Source: Prochloraceae cyanobacterium PL24a_bin.78
GTDB taxonomy: Bacteria; Cyanobacteriota; Cyanobacteriia; Cyanobacteriales; JANQIW01
Length of the DNA: 37,895 bases
Direction of reading: 5' to 3'
Assembly (NCBI GenBank): GCA_028281945.1
Contig: JANQIW010000053.1
Span: forward strand, 1 to 37,895
Positions within the stretch are counted from its first letter, which is position 1, and each line of letters opens with the position of its first letter. This document shows, one piece after another, positions 1 to 8,509 of the stretch. The position numbers and the translations under genes were made by a program. A model generated the notes under the pieces. That model was not told where the DNA came from and did no database searches. It saw nothing but the letters and a program-made list of their open reading frames with translations.

Positions 1-337
1 TGTAAAAATCTTGATGATACTAAACAATCTATTATTTACTTTTGGGAGTAGTAATACTTTTCAAGTATCCTTTGTCACATCTTCGCCAACAGTATCGGAG
101 CGTTTCTGACACTACCTCAAAGCTTTGCAACTCCAGTGATATATTTGATAGTTTTAGAGGGTGTCAAAATTTATGTCATAACTGCTATGCCATTTAGTAA
201 GGTAATTAATAAGTTTTGACATACCTATTTAGCTGTTTGGATCGATGAAAAATTAGAGAGCAACTCAATCACAATCCTTGACAAAATGCGATCGTGTATA
301 TTTCTATTATGTAGAAAAATTTAATTTAATTAAAATT
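1..337. other. Intergenic left edge with short inverted repeat
   Basis: No convincing gene is visible. Frames are open only over short stretches without family resemblance. The sequence holds an imperfect inverted repeat: the 12-mer at 162-173 (TGTCAAAATTTA) and its near reverse complement at 210-221, 11 of 12 matching. A third copy of the first arm, inverted and 14 nt long, lies at 949-962 after the first toxin-antitoxin pair. Confidence 0.5.
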
Positions 338-535
338 ATGGACTATCAAGAGAGAATCACCATCGAACCTGGAAAGCGTAGTGGCAAACCGTGTATTAGA
401 GGAATGCGTATAACTGTTTACGATATTTTAGAATACCTAGCAGGAGGTATGAGCGAAGCAGAAATTCTTGAAGATTTTTCTGAACTTACAGAAGAAGATA
501 TAAAAGCTTGCCTAGCTTTTGCTTTTCTCACGTGA
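338..535 (+). CDS. DUF433 family antitoxin-like protein, C-terminus shifted out of frame
   Basis: Small DUF433 protein of about 65 residues. The segment from MDYQERITIEPGKRSGKPCI through RGMRITVYDIL and the downstream ELTEEDI-ACLAFA is typical of the family, which is usually encoded just before a DUF5615 PIN-like toxin and is inferred to be its antitoxin. The ATG at 338 is preferred over the in-frame ATG at 278, because family members begin near MDYQ and the extra 20 residues look like leader. The C-terminus is odd. After CLAFA the frame gives FLT and stops at 533-535. Reading one base later (CGT at 531) gives REKKLFVASL and a TGA at 561-563 that overlaps the next ATG as ATGA, the usual ending for this operon type. 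A one-base insertion near 524-530 therefore appears to have removed the last ten or so residues and the translational coupling. Confidence 0.8.
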   Translation: MDYQERITIEPGKRSGKPCIRGMRITVYDILEYLAGGMSEAEILEDFSELTEEDIKACLAFAFLT

Positions 536-559
536 GAAAAAGTTATTTGTCGCATCTCT

Positions 560-892
560 ATGAAGCTGCTATTAGATGAAAACCTATCCGATCGAATTGT
601 TGGCAGAATCATAGACTTGTATCCAAATTCAGAGCACGTCAAAACTTTAGGATTAACTAACACTGATGATGTTTTTATTTGGGAGTATGCCAAAGTAAAT
701 GATTTTGTCATAGTTTCTAAAGATTCTGACTTCCATCAACGTAGTTTGCTTTATGGACATCCACCTAAATTTATTTATTTGAGAATTGGTAATCGCCCAA
801 CATCTTTTGTTGTTAGAGTTTTAAGAGAAAATTATGACATTATTTTCCAGTTTGGAGAAAGTAAAATAGAAAGTATTTTAGTATTAATGTAG
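560..892 (+). CDS. DUF5615 family PIN-like toxin
   Basis: A 110-residue protein of the DUF5615 (Mut7-C/PIN-like) family, the presumed RNase toxin partner of DUF433. It starts with the characteristic MKLLLDENLS, whose Asp6 and Glu7 are likely metal ligands. It continues with a conserved Asp pair near residues 36-37 and the VSKDSDF motif (Asp55, Asp57), so the acidic PIN-type active site looks intact. Length matches full-size relatives. The ATG lies 25 bases after the shortened antitoxin stop, but exactly on the ATGA junction expected of the unshifted antitoxin frame. RNase activity is inferred from the fold family. The family assignment is firm. Confidence 0.85.
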   Translation: MKLLLDENLSDRIVGRIIDLYPNSEHVKTLGLTNTDDVFIWEYAKVNDFVIVSKDSDFHQRSLLYGHPPKFIYLRIGNRPTSFVVRVLRENYDIIFQFGESKIESILVLM

Positions 893-1043
893 CAAAACTA
901 GCAATTCTAAGGATAGTTGATATAATGAAAAATCATAATAAGACGATGGATAAATTTTGACACTAATTAACTGGATAGGCAAGATTTCCACATATGATAG
1001 ACTAATAGATAATTAGCAATACTACATTAGCAACAGATTAGTT

Positions 1044-1316
1044 ATGCCCCGTTTAAGCATTAACCTCTCAGATCAAGATTACGCCAAAGTGCTCAAGGCG
1101 ATCGAAGCCAGTGGTAAAACCATTGAAGAATGGATCGCCACCCAAGCTGATAGTGAAGAGCCAACAAAAAACTTTACTCTTCCACCTGAACATATTGGAA
1201 AAACTCTTGGTCAAATTTTAGAAGATAAAATCGGTACTTTTGATTTTGGGCCAGATGATTTAGCAGAGCGTGATGAGGAGTATTTAAAACAACTCAGAGC
1301 AAAAAAAGCTGATTGA
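1044..1316 (+). CDS. Antitoxin-like protein preceding a PIN toxin
   Basis: A 90-residue protein with a short N-terminal segment (PRLSINLSDQDYAKVLKAIE) resembling the beta-strand plus helix of ribbon-helix-helix antitoxins. The tail is acidic and helical, ending DEEYLKQLRAKKAD. I do not recognise a named family with confidence. Antitoxin function is inferred from position: its stop (1314-1316) overlaps the TTG at 1313 of the downstream PIN gene by four bases, the classic layout of a type II module. Confidence 0.7.
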   Translation: MPRLSINLSDQDYAKVLKAIEASGKTIEEWIATQADSEEPTKNFTLPPEHIGKTLGQILEDKIGTFDFGPDDLAERDEEYLKQLRAKKAD

Positions 1317-1726
1317 TAATGCTCTGTGATACTTCGCCATTAGTAGCTTTAATCCGTCGCAATGAAAGGCAACATCTAGCCTGCCGAAAAGTTATTTCAT
1401 CATTAAGACAGCCACTGATCACAACATGGCCTTGTTTTACAGAGGCTTCATACTTGCTCAGTGACAGAGGTGGATATCCTCCTCTAGAAACTCTTTGGAG
1501 TTATTTTAATGCTGGTACTCTTCAGTTTTATCATCTAACAGAAATTGACTGTCAGCGAATGCAAGTTTTATTAAAGCGTTATCAAGATCTTCCTATGGAT
1601 TTAGCTGATGCTTCATTAGTAGCTGCGGCAGAATCACTCAATCAAAAAACTATCTTTACTCTTGATGGTGATTTTTATGTGTATCGTTTCCGTGATAAAG
1701 AACCATTCCAAGTGATACCTGAATAG
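1313..1726 (+). CDS. PIN domain ribonuclease toxin (VapC-like)
   Basis: A 137-residue PIN domain protein. The acidic residues expected for a metal-dependent RNase are present: Asp6 in CDTSPL, Glu44 in FTEASYLL, Asp96/Asp99 in MDLADASLVAAAE and Asp118/Asp120 in TLDGDF. The start is either TTG at 1313, giving a 4-base TTGA overlap with the antitoxin stop, or ATG at 1319, which gives MLCDTSPL directly. The second is equally good by protein alignment logic. Together with the upstream gene it forms a second toxin-antitoxin module within 800 bp of the first. The substrate is unknown; VapC relatives cut tRNA or rRNA. Confidence 0.85.
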   Translation: MIMLCDTSPLVALIRRNERQHLACRKVISSLRQPLITTWPCFTEASYLLSDRGGYPPLETLWSYFNAGTLQFYHLTEIDCQRMQVLLKRYQDLPMDLADASLVAAAESLNQKTIFTLDGDFYVYRFRDKEPFQVIPE

Positions 1727-1842
1727 ACTAAATTAGCTTGGAATTCCTAAAAATAAGAATGCTTGGTTAAGAGAATATTATCTTGAAAAATTTTGGAAAT
1801 TTGCTAGAATAGGACGGGAAAATTTGACAATAAAACAAGTAT

Positions 1843-2346
1843 TTGACTCAATCAGTAAATATTCCAAAATTAGATACACTGGCGCAAGAACTAGCGGCAA
1901 TACAACAAACCGGTTCTAAACGAATCGCCTTATTAGGTTCGCGTCACGTTCCCATAACTCATCAACAGTTGATTGAGATAATGAGTTATGCTCTAGTGCT
2001 TGGAGGCAACAGACTGGTAACATCTGGTGCTACAGGTACAAATTTAGCCGCAATCAAAGGTGCAATGCGCGCCGATTCTAATCTTTTAACTGTGATTTTA
2101 CCTCAAAGTCTAGAACGTCAGCCGAAAGAATCACAGACACAGCTAAACCAGGTAATCCACTTGGTAGAAAGTCCAGAAAATGACGATCTCTCTTTAGCAG
2201 AAGCAAGCACTTTGTGTAATCGGGAGATTATCTCTCGGTGTCAGCAACTAATTTGTTTTGCTTTCCATGATAGTCATACACTTCTTCAAACCTGTGAAGA
2301 AGCTGAAAATCAATTGAAACTGGTAACTCTTTTTTATTTTGACTAG
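1843..2346 (+). CDS. SLOG/DprA-like Rossmann protein, conserved in cyanobacteria
   Basis: A 167-residue protein resembling the small cyanobacterial proteins usually labelled DNA recombination-mediator protein A. It has a Rossmann-like nucleotide-binding pattern: RIALLGSRHVP near residues 27-37, then GGNRLVTSGATGTNLAAIKGA near 54-74. The latter recalls the GSG/TSG loop of SLOG and DprA domains. It is much shorter than true DprA and lacks extra domains, so a role in DNA uptake is not established; ligand binding is the safer inference. The start must be the TTG at 1843: an in-frame TAA lies 12 bases upstream, and residues following the TTG (TQSVNIPKLDT) already match the expected N-terminus. Confidence 0.7.
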   Translation: MTQSVNIPKLDTLAQELAAIQQTGSKRIALLGSRHVPITHQQLIEIMSYALVLGGNRLVTSGATGTNLAAIKGAMRADSNLLTVILPQSLERQPKESQTQLNQVIHLVESPENDDLSLAEASTLCNREIISRCQQLICFAFHDSHTLLQTCEEAENQLKLVTLFYFD

Positions 2347-2354
2347 TAAGTATT

Positions 2355-2403
2355 AGTAGGTAATTGGTAATAGGGATTACCCCACAATCAATTACCCGCT
2401 ACT
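2355..2403. repeat. Inverted repeat, possible terminator
   Basis: GGTAATTG at 2359-2366 is matched by CAATTACC at 2389-2396, and AGTAG/CTACT extend the stem with a small bulge. It lies just after the SLOG-like gene. No clear T-run follows, so it may be an intergenic repeat rather than a terminator. Confidence 0.5.
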
Positions 2404-2455
2404 ACCAAATTTATGAGATAATTAAACTATTGTTAATCTTAAAAAAGTTAGTTTT

Positions 2456-3193
2456 ATGGAAAAAGTTCGTACCGTTTCAGATACTAAAAGAGATTTTTAT
2501 TCCTATCATCTACGACCAATTAATTCGGTTTATCGCCGAGTAGTTGAAGAGTTAATGGTAGAAATGCACCTACTCTCAGTTAATGTTGATTTTCGAGTGG
2601 ATCCCATTTATCGTTTGGGAGTAGTAACAACCTTTGATCGCTTTATGCAAGGGTATCGTCCTGAAAAAGATTTAGAATCAATTTTTACTGGTATTTGCAA
2701 ATCTACTGGTGGTGATCCCCAAGAATACCGCTCTTCTGCTAAGACTTTATTAGAGTGGGCAGATGGTAAATCAATAGAAGATATTCATGCTTTATTTAAT
2801 TCATCATTATCTATAAATGATTTAGATAAATCCATAACAGAATCAATAGATAGTATTACTAAAAATCAAAATTTTAAATACTCTCGTCTATTTGCCATTG
2901 GTGTATATTCTCTTTTGGAAAAAGTTAATCCAGAAAAAATTAAAGATAAATCAGAACTTGAATCAATATTAAAAAAGATTTCAGAAAGCTTAAATTTACC
3001 AGAGGAAAAAATTAGCAAAGATTTAGAGTTATATATTCGGAATCTGGAAAAAATCTCTCAAATGCTGATTGTGATTGAAGAAGCTATTGCTGCCGATCGC
3101 AAAAGGGCAGAACTCAAGAACAAAGAAGAACTTCTCAAAAAAGAGCCTAAAAAAGAAGAAAGTCCTTCTGAAGAAAAATCTACCAGTGAATAA
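2456..3193 (+). CDS. thf1: Photosystem II biogenesis protein Psb29 / Thf1
   Basis: A 245-residue Psb29/Thf1 protein, recognised by its N-terminal core: MEKVRTVSDTKRDFYSYHLR, RPINSVYRRVVEELMVEMHLL, FRVDPIYRLGVVTTFDRFM and YRPEKDLESIF. The family is cytosolic or thylakoid-associated. It is linked to photosystem II assembly and repair, with roles in FtsH protease stability and high-light acclimation. The C-terminus (about residues 200-245) is a highly charged Lys/Glu-rich coiled segment ending in SPSEEKSTSE, typical of the family. It is a single gene, convergent with the nifX-like gene downstream. No regulatory site is identifiable beyond an AT-rich leader. Confidence 0.93.
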   Translation: MEKVRTVSDTKRDFYSYHLRPINSVYRRVVEELMVEMHLLSVNVDFRVDPIYRLGVVTTFDRFMQGYRPEKDLESIFTGICKSTGGDPQEYRSSAKTLLEWADGKSIEDIHALFNSSLSINDLDKSITESIDSITKNQNFKYSRLFAIGVYSLLEKVNPEKIKDKSELESILKKISESLNLPEEKISKDLELYIRNLEKISQMLIVIEEAIAADRKRAELKNKEELLKKEPKKEESPSEEKSTSE

Positions 3194-3200
3194 ATTAAAA

Positions 3201-3229
3201 CCCGTTATAGCACTACTTTGCTTGACGGG
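3201..3229 (+). terminator. Hairpin after thf1
   Basis: CCCGT (3201-3205) pairs with ACGGG (3225-3229), with an inner AGC/GCT pairing. It sits eight bases after the thf1 stop. The following bases are only moderately T-rich. Confidence 0.55.
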
Positions 3230-3323
3230 ATATTGTTTAAAACAGGTATAATCGTTAAAATTTAAGATTTATTCCAAAAACAAATATTTTTTTCAATAAA
3301 AATCACATTATTTTCTAAAAAGA

Positions 3324-3737
3324 CTATTCATCTTCAAAATCTTCTTCTTCTTCAAAATCAAAAGATCGTTTTTTTTCTATTAAAATTTTACGTAACCAAG
3401 GAGGAGGATTATCTAGCATTTTGATCAAATCATCGATAACATCAGTAATTTTACGTTCTGGATCATTTATTTTTTGTGGAGTGATCTTATTTTGTAAGAG
3501 ACGAGAAGCAGCACTTTGCCCAATAGCGGCAACATATATAATTTTACAATCAGCAGCAGCATTAATTTTAGGGACTAATTTATCTTCATTCCCATCTTGA
3601 TTTAGATTTCCCCCAAATTCAACTGTATCAAGAAAAGTATAACCTTCAGAGGAAACCTCATAAATATCAAATTTTTTTGCTGAACCAAAGTGAGCATTGA
3701 CATGAATATTATCTTGGGTAGCAAAAGCTATTTTCAT
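3324..3737 (-). CDS. nifX: NifX-like FeMo-cofactor carrier family protein, isolated
   Basis: A 137-residue protein of the NifX/dinitrogenase iron-molybdenum cofactor-binding family. The N-terminus MKIAFATQDNIHVNAHFGSA carries the HFG motif. The middle reads GNEDKLVPKINAAADCKIIYVAAIGQSAASRL, and a PPPWLRK segment lies near residues 111-117, features of NifX proper rather than generic NafY/RnfB-type domains. NifX carries FeMo-cofactor precursors between NifB, NifEN and the apo-enzyme. Here it stands alone: no nifE, nifN, nifB or other nif gene is within the window. The C-terminus is an unusual acidic tail (FDFEEEEDFEDE). It could be a nif remnant, a displaced member of a remote nif cluster, or a repurposed metal-cluster protein. 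Family confidence is high; role uncertain. Confidence 0.75.
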   Translation of the reverse strand: MKIAFATQDNIHVNAHFGSAKKFDIYEVSSEGYTFLDTVEFGGNLNQDGNEDKLVPKINAAADCKIIYVAAIGQSAASRLLQNKITPQKINDPERKITDVIDDLIKMLDNPPPWLRKILIEKKRSFDFEEEEDFEDE

Positions 3738-3982
3738 ATAATAAAACCTCCTAAATTATCAACCAAATTGATTAGCTATTAATATAATTATTTCAATTTT
3801 TAAGAATCATAAATAAAGATAATCTTAAATTCATTTTTTATCAAACGTATAAGTATATCTAATGCCAAAATTTAATTTTTCTCTACTTTAAAATATACTT
3901 AATCTATCGTGAAATTATCATAAAAGCTTCAAAAAATTATTAATTACTCAAGATAATATTGCTATTAAATTAATAAAGGAAA
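3738..3982. other. AT-rich intergenic region between nifX-like gene and transketolase terminator
   Basis: Very AT-rich, no open frame of note. It should hold the promoter of the nifX-like gene; an AGGAGG-type ribosome site (complement near 3747-3752) precedes its ATG. No other structure is visible. Confidence 0.5.
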
Positions 3983-4014
3983 AAGCCCTTAAAATAAAAA
4001 TAATCTAGGGGCTT
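3983..4014 (-). terminator. Intrinsic terminator of the acpP-fabF-tkt side
   Basis: Read on the minus strand, AAGCCC (4014-4009) pairs with GGGCTT (3988-3983) and a T-run follows directly. It lies about 30 bases after the transketolase stop and fits a rho-independent terminator. Confidence 0.75.
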
Positions 4015-4041
4015 ACCTTTAATTGAATTAAAAGGAATCAA

Positions 4042-6030
4042 TTATCCTAATAAAGCTTTAGCTTTTGCTACTACATTATCAACAGTGAAACCAAACTTCT
4101 CTAAAGCCAGACCACCTGGAGCGGAAGTTCCAAAAGTATCAATACTAATACTATTAGCAGCATAACGACCCCAACCAAAGCTTGTCCCAGCTTCTACAGC
4201 CAAACGATTAGTAACAGCTTTAGGTAATACAGATTCGCGATAAGCTTCATCTTGTTCTTCAAACATTTCCCAGCTAGGCATGGAAACAACACGAACTTTA
4301 TTACCCAACTGTTTAGCAGCCTCAACACAAAGATGAGTTTCACTACCAGTACCAATTAAAATAAGTTCAGGAGTACCTTGACTATCTTGAAGAATATAAG
4401 CACCCTTAGCAGCATTTTCAATAGAACTTCCTTCTAAGTTAGGTAAACCTTGACGAGAAAGAGCCAATAAAGTAGGTTGATGACGTTTTTCCACTGCTAC
4501 TTTATAAGCACCAGAAGTTTCATTACCATCAGCAGGACGATAAACGATTAAATCTGGAATAGCGCGTAAAGTAGCAATATGTTCTACAGGTTGGTGAGTA
4601 GGTCCATCTTCTCCTAAAGCAACAGAATCATGAGTCATTACCCAAATAACCCCTGCTTCAGACAATGCAGATAGACGAATCGCATTTCTCATGTAATCGG
4701 TAAATACAAGGAAAGTAGCACCATAAGGAATTAAACCAGATCCATGTAGAGCAATGGCATTACAAATTGCTCCCATACCGTGTTCGCGAACTCCAAAACG
4801 GATGTTACGTTGATCGTATTGACCTTTTTGGAAATCCTTAGAAGATTTTAAATAAGTCTTGTTAGAAGGAGCTAGATCAGCAGAACCACCAAATAATTCT
4901 GGTAATACTTCTGCTAAAGCATTAAGAGTTGCACCAGATTGGTTACGAGTAGCATCTTTTTTGCTTTCTGGAGTATAGACTGGTAGAGCTTTTTCCCATC
5001 CTTCAGGAAGCTTACCGCTCATCATGCGCTCTAATAAAGCTGCATCTTCTGGATATTTAGACTTGTACTGATTGAAAAGATCGTTCCATTCTTTTTCCGA
5101 TTGAGCACCCCGCTCTACTGCTTTGCGGAAATGATTAAGAGCATCTTGAGGTACTTCAAACTCTGGATATTCCCAACCTAATTCTTTACGAGTTGCTTGG
5201 ACTTCATCACCACCTAAAGCTGCACCATGAACACCATGAGTATTTGCTTTATTAGGAGAACCATAACCAATAGTTGTTGTTACTTTGATTAAAGAAGGCT
5301 TATCTGTTACTGCTTTTGCGGCTTCGATAGCTTTAGCAATTCCTTCTAAATCGCTATTACCATTTTCTACGTGTTGAACATGCCAACCGTAAGCTTCAAA
5401 ACGCTTATTTACATCTTCTGTAAAAGCGATTTCAGTATGGCCGTCAATGGAGATATGATTATCATCATATAGAGCGATTAATTTTCCTAAACCCAAGTGA
5501 CCGCCTAAAGAACAAGCTTCACCTGAAATTCCTTCCATATTACAGCCATCGCCTAAAATAACATAAGTATAATGGTCAATAATTTGGCAATCTGGCTTGT
5601 TAAACATTGCTGCTAGGTGAGCTTCTGCCATTGCTATACCCACACCATTTGCAATTCCTTGTCCTAAAGGACCTGTAGTTACTTCTACTCCTTCTGTAAG
5701 GAAATTTTCAGGGTGTCCTGGAGTTTTTGAACCTAACTGACGGAATTGCTTAATTTCTTCTAGTGGTACGCTATCATATCCTGTTAAATACATTAGAGCA
5801 TACTGTAACATACAACCATGTCCAGCAGAAAGAACGAAGCGATCGCGGTTTAGCCACTTAGGATTTTTAGGATTAAAGCGCATAAAACGATCCCAAAGCA
5901 CGAATGCCATAGGAGCCGCACCCATTGGTAGTCCGGGATGACCTGAATTTGCTTTTTCTACTGCATCGATTGCCAAAAAGCGGATAGAATTAATACAAAG
6001 TTCTTCAAGGGATTGAGTAGCAACAACCAT
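4042..6030 (-). CDS. tktA: Transketolase
   Basis: A 662-residue thiamine-diphosphate enzyme of the Calvin cycle and pentose phosphate pathway, moving two-carbon ketol units between sugar phosphates. Visible hallmarks are the N-terminal [12 protein letters not shown], the ThDP-binding GDGCNMEG and [10 protein letters not shown] segments in the first half, and the second-domain motifs [11 protein letters not shown] (catalytic Glu) and [17 protein letters not shown]. Length matches bacterial transketolases (about 660-670), with no gaps. It is downstream of fabF on the same strand after a 230-bp gap that holds a hairpin, so it probably has its own promoter. It ends at an intrinsic terminator. Confidence 0.97.
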   Translation of the reverse strand: MVVATQSLEELCINSIRFLAIDAVEKANSGHPGLPMGAAPMAFVLWDRFMRFNPKNPKWLNRDRFVLSAGHGCMLQYALMYLTGYDSVPLEEIKQFRQLGSKTPGHPENFLTEGVEVTTGPLGQGIANGVGIAMAEAHLAAMFNKPDCQIIDHYTYVILGDGCNMEGISGEACSLGGHLGLGKLIALYDDNHISIDGHTEIAFTEDVNKRFEAYGWHVQHVENGNSDLEGIAKAIEAAKAVTDKPSLIKVTTTIGYGSPNKANTHGVHGAALGGDEVQATRKELGWEYPEFEVPQDALNHFRKAVERGAQSEKEWNDLFNQYKSKYPEDAALLERMMSGKLPEGWEKALPVYTPESKKDATRNQSGATLNALAEVLPELFGGSADLAPSNKTYLKSSKDFQKGQYDQRNIRFGVREHGMGAICNAIALHGSGLIPYGATFLVFTDYMRNAIRLSALSEAGVIWVMTHDSVALGEDGPTHQPVEHIATLRAIPDLIVYRPADGNETSGAYKVAVEKRHQPTLLALSRQGLPNLEGSSIENAAKGAYILQDSQGTPELILIGTGSETHLCVEAAKQLGNKVRVVSMPSWEMFEEQDEAYRESVLPKAVTNRLAVEAGTSFGWGRYAANSISIDTFGTSAPGGLALEKFGFTVDNVVAKAKALLG

Positions 6031-6134
6031 AATTAATTATTTATTTTTTTTGATGTAAGTACAATACAGTCTTAAATTGATGATAGCTCGATCGAAGATT
6101 AGATCTTTGCCATTGACATCCCCAAGACTTAGTT

Positions 6135-6163
6135 CCCATCATCCCATTGGAGGGTACGATGGG
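6135..6163. other. Hairpin between fabF and tktA
   Basis: CCCATC (6135-6140) pairs with GATGGG (6158-6163), with an inner CCC/GGG. It lies about 100 bases after the fabF stop and about 105 bases before the tktA start. The T-run (6179-6188) is on the plus-strand side, so it is not a clean terminator for fabF. It may be a fabF 3' end element or a tktA leader structure. Confidence 0.45.
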
Positions 6164-6260
6164 CAAGTCAAACTTAAGCCTTTTTTTTGATTTGAAACCA
6201 AAATTCTATTTTGTGATAATTGATAGAGTATTTAATTACCTCTAAGGAATGATTAATAAC

Positions 6261-7514
6261 TTAAGAGTTATATTTTTTGAAAACTAGGGTAACATTGTGG
6301 CCACCAAATCCAAAAGAATTTGATAAGGCCACATTAACTGTTTGTTGGCGACTTTGTCCGGATACATAATCTAGATCGCATTCAGGATCTGGATTTGACA
6401 AATTAATGGTGGGGGGAATTTTATTTTCTGAAATGGCCATTAAAGCTGCCACTGCTTCAATGCCACCGGAACCGCCCAAAAGATGGCCTGTCATTGATTT
6501 TGTAGAACTTATTGCTATTTTATAAGCATAATCTCCTAAAGCTTTTTTGATTGCTTTAGTTTCTGTAACATCATTTGCAGGTGTACTTGTCCCATGAGCA
6601 TTTATATAACTAACCATATTTGGAGTTATTCCTCCATCCTTGAGAGCTAGTTCCATTGCTCTAGTTGCACCTTTACCGTCTGGAACAGGAGCTGTCATAT
6701 GATAGGCATCGCAAGTCATTCCATAACCTACTATTTCTCCATATATTTTTGCCTCACGATTGAGAGCTTGTTCTAATTCTTCCAGAATTAATATACCTGC
6801 TCCTTCTCCCATAACAAAGCCATCTCGATCTCGATCGAATGGACGGCAAGCGATGTGTGGTTCATCATTGCGAATTGAAAGTGCTTTAGCTGAGGAGAAC
6901 CCTGCAAATGACAATGGTGTGATTGCTGCTTCGGAGCCACCACAAATCATTGTTTTGGCATAACCATGTTGAATGAGCCTAAAAGCTTCTCCAATGGCGT
7001 GAGATCCTGCAGCACAGGCTGTTACGGTGGAGAAATTTGGCCCTTTTGCTCCTAGATGAATGGCTGTCAATCCTGCTGCCATATTAGCGATCATCATGGG
7101 AATTAGAAAAGGACTACATCGATTAAAACCCTTATTTAGACAATGCTCTTGTTGATCTTCAAGGGTTTTTAATCCTCCAACTCCAGTTCCAATAATTACC
7201 CCTACTTCTTCTGCATTCAAATCATTAATGATAAAACCGGCATCTGCTATTGCCTGTTTGCTCGTTGCCACTCCGAGTTGGGCAAAACGATCCATGCGCT
7301 TTGCTTCTTTGCGTTCGAGATATTCATGGGGATCGAACCCTTTTACTTCTCCTGCTATTTTACAGGCGTGTTGGGAAGTGTCAAAAAAAGTAATTCGATC
7401 GATGCCGTTGCGCCCTGTTAATAACCCTTCCCAATATTCATGGAGGGTATTTCCAATAGGGGTTATTGCACCTAACCCTGTGATCACAACACGTTTTTGT
7501 TGGTTTTTTGTCAT
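6261..7514 (-). CDS. fabF: 3-oxoacyl-[acyl-carrier-protein] synthase II (KAS II)
   Basis: A 417-residue beta-ketoacyl-ACP synthase II, condensing malonyl-ACP with growing acyl-ACP in fatty-acid elongation. The catalytic Cys167 is in VTACAAGSHAIG. The two histidines sit in the INAHGTSTPANDV and MTGHLLGGSGG motifs, and the C-terminal NSFGFGGHN loop is intact. The ATG at 7514 is chosen because the protein then starts MTKNQQKRVVITGLG as relatives do. A frame open to a TTG at 7565 would add 17 residues with no family similarity. It follows acpP by 95 bases on the same strand, the common acpP-fabF pairing of enzyme with its carrier. Confidence 0.96.
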   Translation of the reverse strand: MTKNQQKRVVITGLGAITPIGNTLHEYWEGLLTGRNGIDRITFFDTSQHACKIAGEVKGFDPHEYLERKEAKRMDRFAQLGVATSKQAIADAGFIINDLNAEEVGVIIGTGVGGLKTLEDQQEHCLNKGFNRCSPFLIPMMIANMAAGLTAIHLGAKGPNFSTVTACAAGSHAIGEAFRLIQHGYAKTMICGGSEAAITPLSFAGFSSAKALSIRNDEPHIACRPFDRDRDGFVMGEGAGILILEELEQALNREAKIYGEIVGYGMTCDAYHMTAPVPDGKGATRAMELALKDGGITPNMVSYINAHGTSTPANDVTETKAIKKALGDYAYKIAISSTKSMTGHLLGGSGGIEAVAALMAISENKIPPTINLSNPDPECDLDYVSGQSRQQTVNVALSNSFGFGGHNVTLVFKKYNS

Positions 7515-7609
7515 AATCCTAAATTTATAAGGACTTTTCTCTCCTAGAATGCAGATAGGAGACAATTCTAAGATTTAGCAATGCTTTAATTGTTTATAGT
7601 TGAAATTTT

Positions 7610-7858
7610 CTAAGCAGTTGCTTGTGTTTTCTCTTGGATATAATTTACTGCTTTTTCGACAGTATCAATATTTTCTGCTGCTTCGTCTGGAATTTCGATA
7701 TCAAATTCTTCTTCCAGAGCCATTACTAACTCTACTGTATCTAATGAATCTGCTCCTAAATCTTGAGCAAAACTAGCTTCTGGTTTTACTTCTTCTTCTT
7801 TTACTTCTAGTTGCTCTATTACTACTTTTTGTACTCGATCAAATATTTCTTGACTCAT
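7610..7858 (-). CDS. acpP: Acyl carrier protein
   Basis: An 82-residue, strongly acidic acyl carrier protein. The 4'-phosphopantetheine attachment site is Ser38 in the [18 protein letters not shown] motif. This fits the four-helix ACP fold, and the length is slightly above the E. coli type (78), with a short QATA tail. It supplies acyl chains to the FabF encoded immediately downstream. The 650-bp AT-rich region upstream presumably contains its promoter. Confidence 0.97.
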   Translation of the reverse strand: MSQEIFDRVQKVVIEQLEVKEEEVKPEASFAQDLGADSLDTVELVMALEEEFDIEIPDEAAENIDTVEKAVNYIQEKTQATA

Positions 7859-8453
7859 TCGGATTTCTTTTACCTCTTTAAATTATTAATTTGGACATTT
7901 TCTCATCTTACCTGAAAGAAGTCCATTTTAGAAAATAATTGTATCCAATCTATCAACTGCCTACTCTAGTACTATACTTTATTGCTGTTAATGGTAAGTG
8001 GATTTCATTGTTAATAGTTCCCAAAAATCTTGACAAATATAACATTGAGATGGAATCCATTTGAGGAATTTCTTGTTGTTGGGAAAATTTTAGTTAACTT
8101 CTGTTAAAAACAATCAAGTAGCTGCAATTCTTATATCATTATTTCGCGAAAAGAGGATAAAAATTGACTAATCAATAGCAACAATGGGGAGAATGAGGAG
8201 ATGAGCAGAATAACTAATATCATTTTTCTTTAATAGTTATAGAGATGAATAATGGGAGGAATAGGGAGTATAGGAAGTAGGTTTTGATACTGACATTAAG
8301 GAAAAAAGTTTTTCTTAAAATTATCCTAAAATTAGAGAATTTTAACTCTATCATTAATTTATAAAATTCTTCTAATTATGATTATTTTTGAAATTTAAGA
8401 TTAAATATTAATTCTTTTAAATATGCTATTTATTTATTTGAAACGAAAATACA
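7859..8453. other. Intergenic region between acpP and rbcS, purine-rich short repeats
   Basis: About 600 bp with no credible gene. It should hold the acpP promoter. Two G/A-rich tracts made of GGGAGRAT-like units (about 8183-8205 and 8250-8280) resemble the pyrimidine-rich repeat near 21862-21890 (reverse complement) and the purine tract near 35262-35300. The rest is plain AT-rich sequence. Confidence 0.45.
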
Positions 8454-8483
8454 AGGACGCAAGAATCTATCTCCATGCGCCCT
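8454..8483 (-). terminator. Terminator of the rbcLXS operon
   Basis: On the minus strand an 8-bp stem forms between 8483-8476 and 8461-8454 with one G-U pair, followed by TGTATTTT. It lies about 27 bases after the rbcS stop and is the only strong GC hairpin between rbcS and acpP. Confidence 0.7.
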
Positions 8484-8509
8484 AATAATATTTAAGTTAA
8501 ACTTTTAAC

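Noticed and set aside
418..711. 97-codon minus-strand frame across the DUF433/DUF5615 junction
   Set aside because: It is antisense to two recognisable genes and has no features of its own.
7515..7565. N-terminal extension of fabF to a TTG at 7565
   Set aside because: The added 17 residues are not family-like, and the ATG at 7514 gives the conserved N-terminus.
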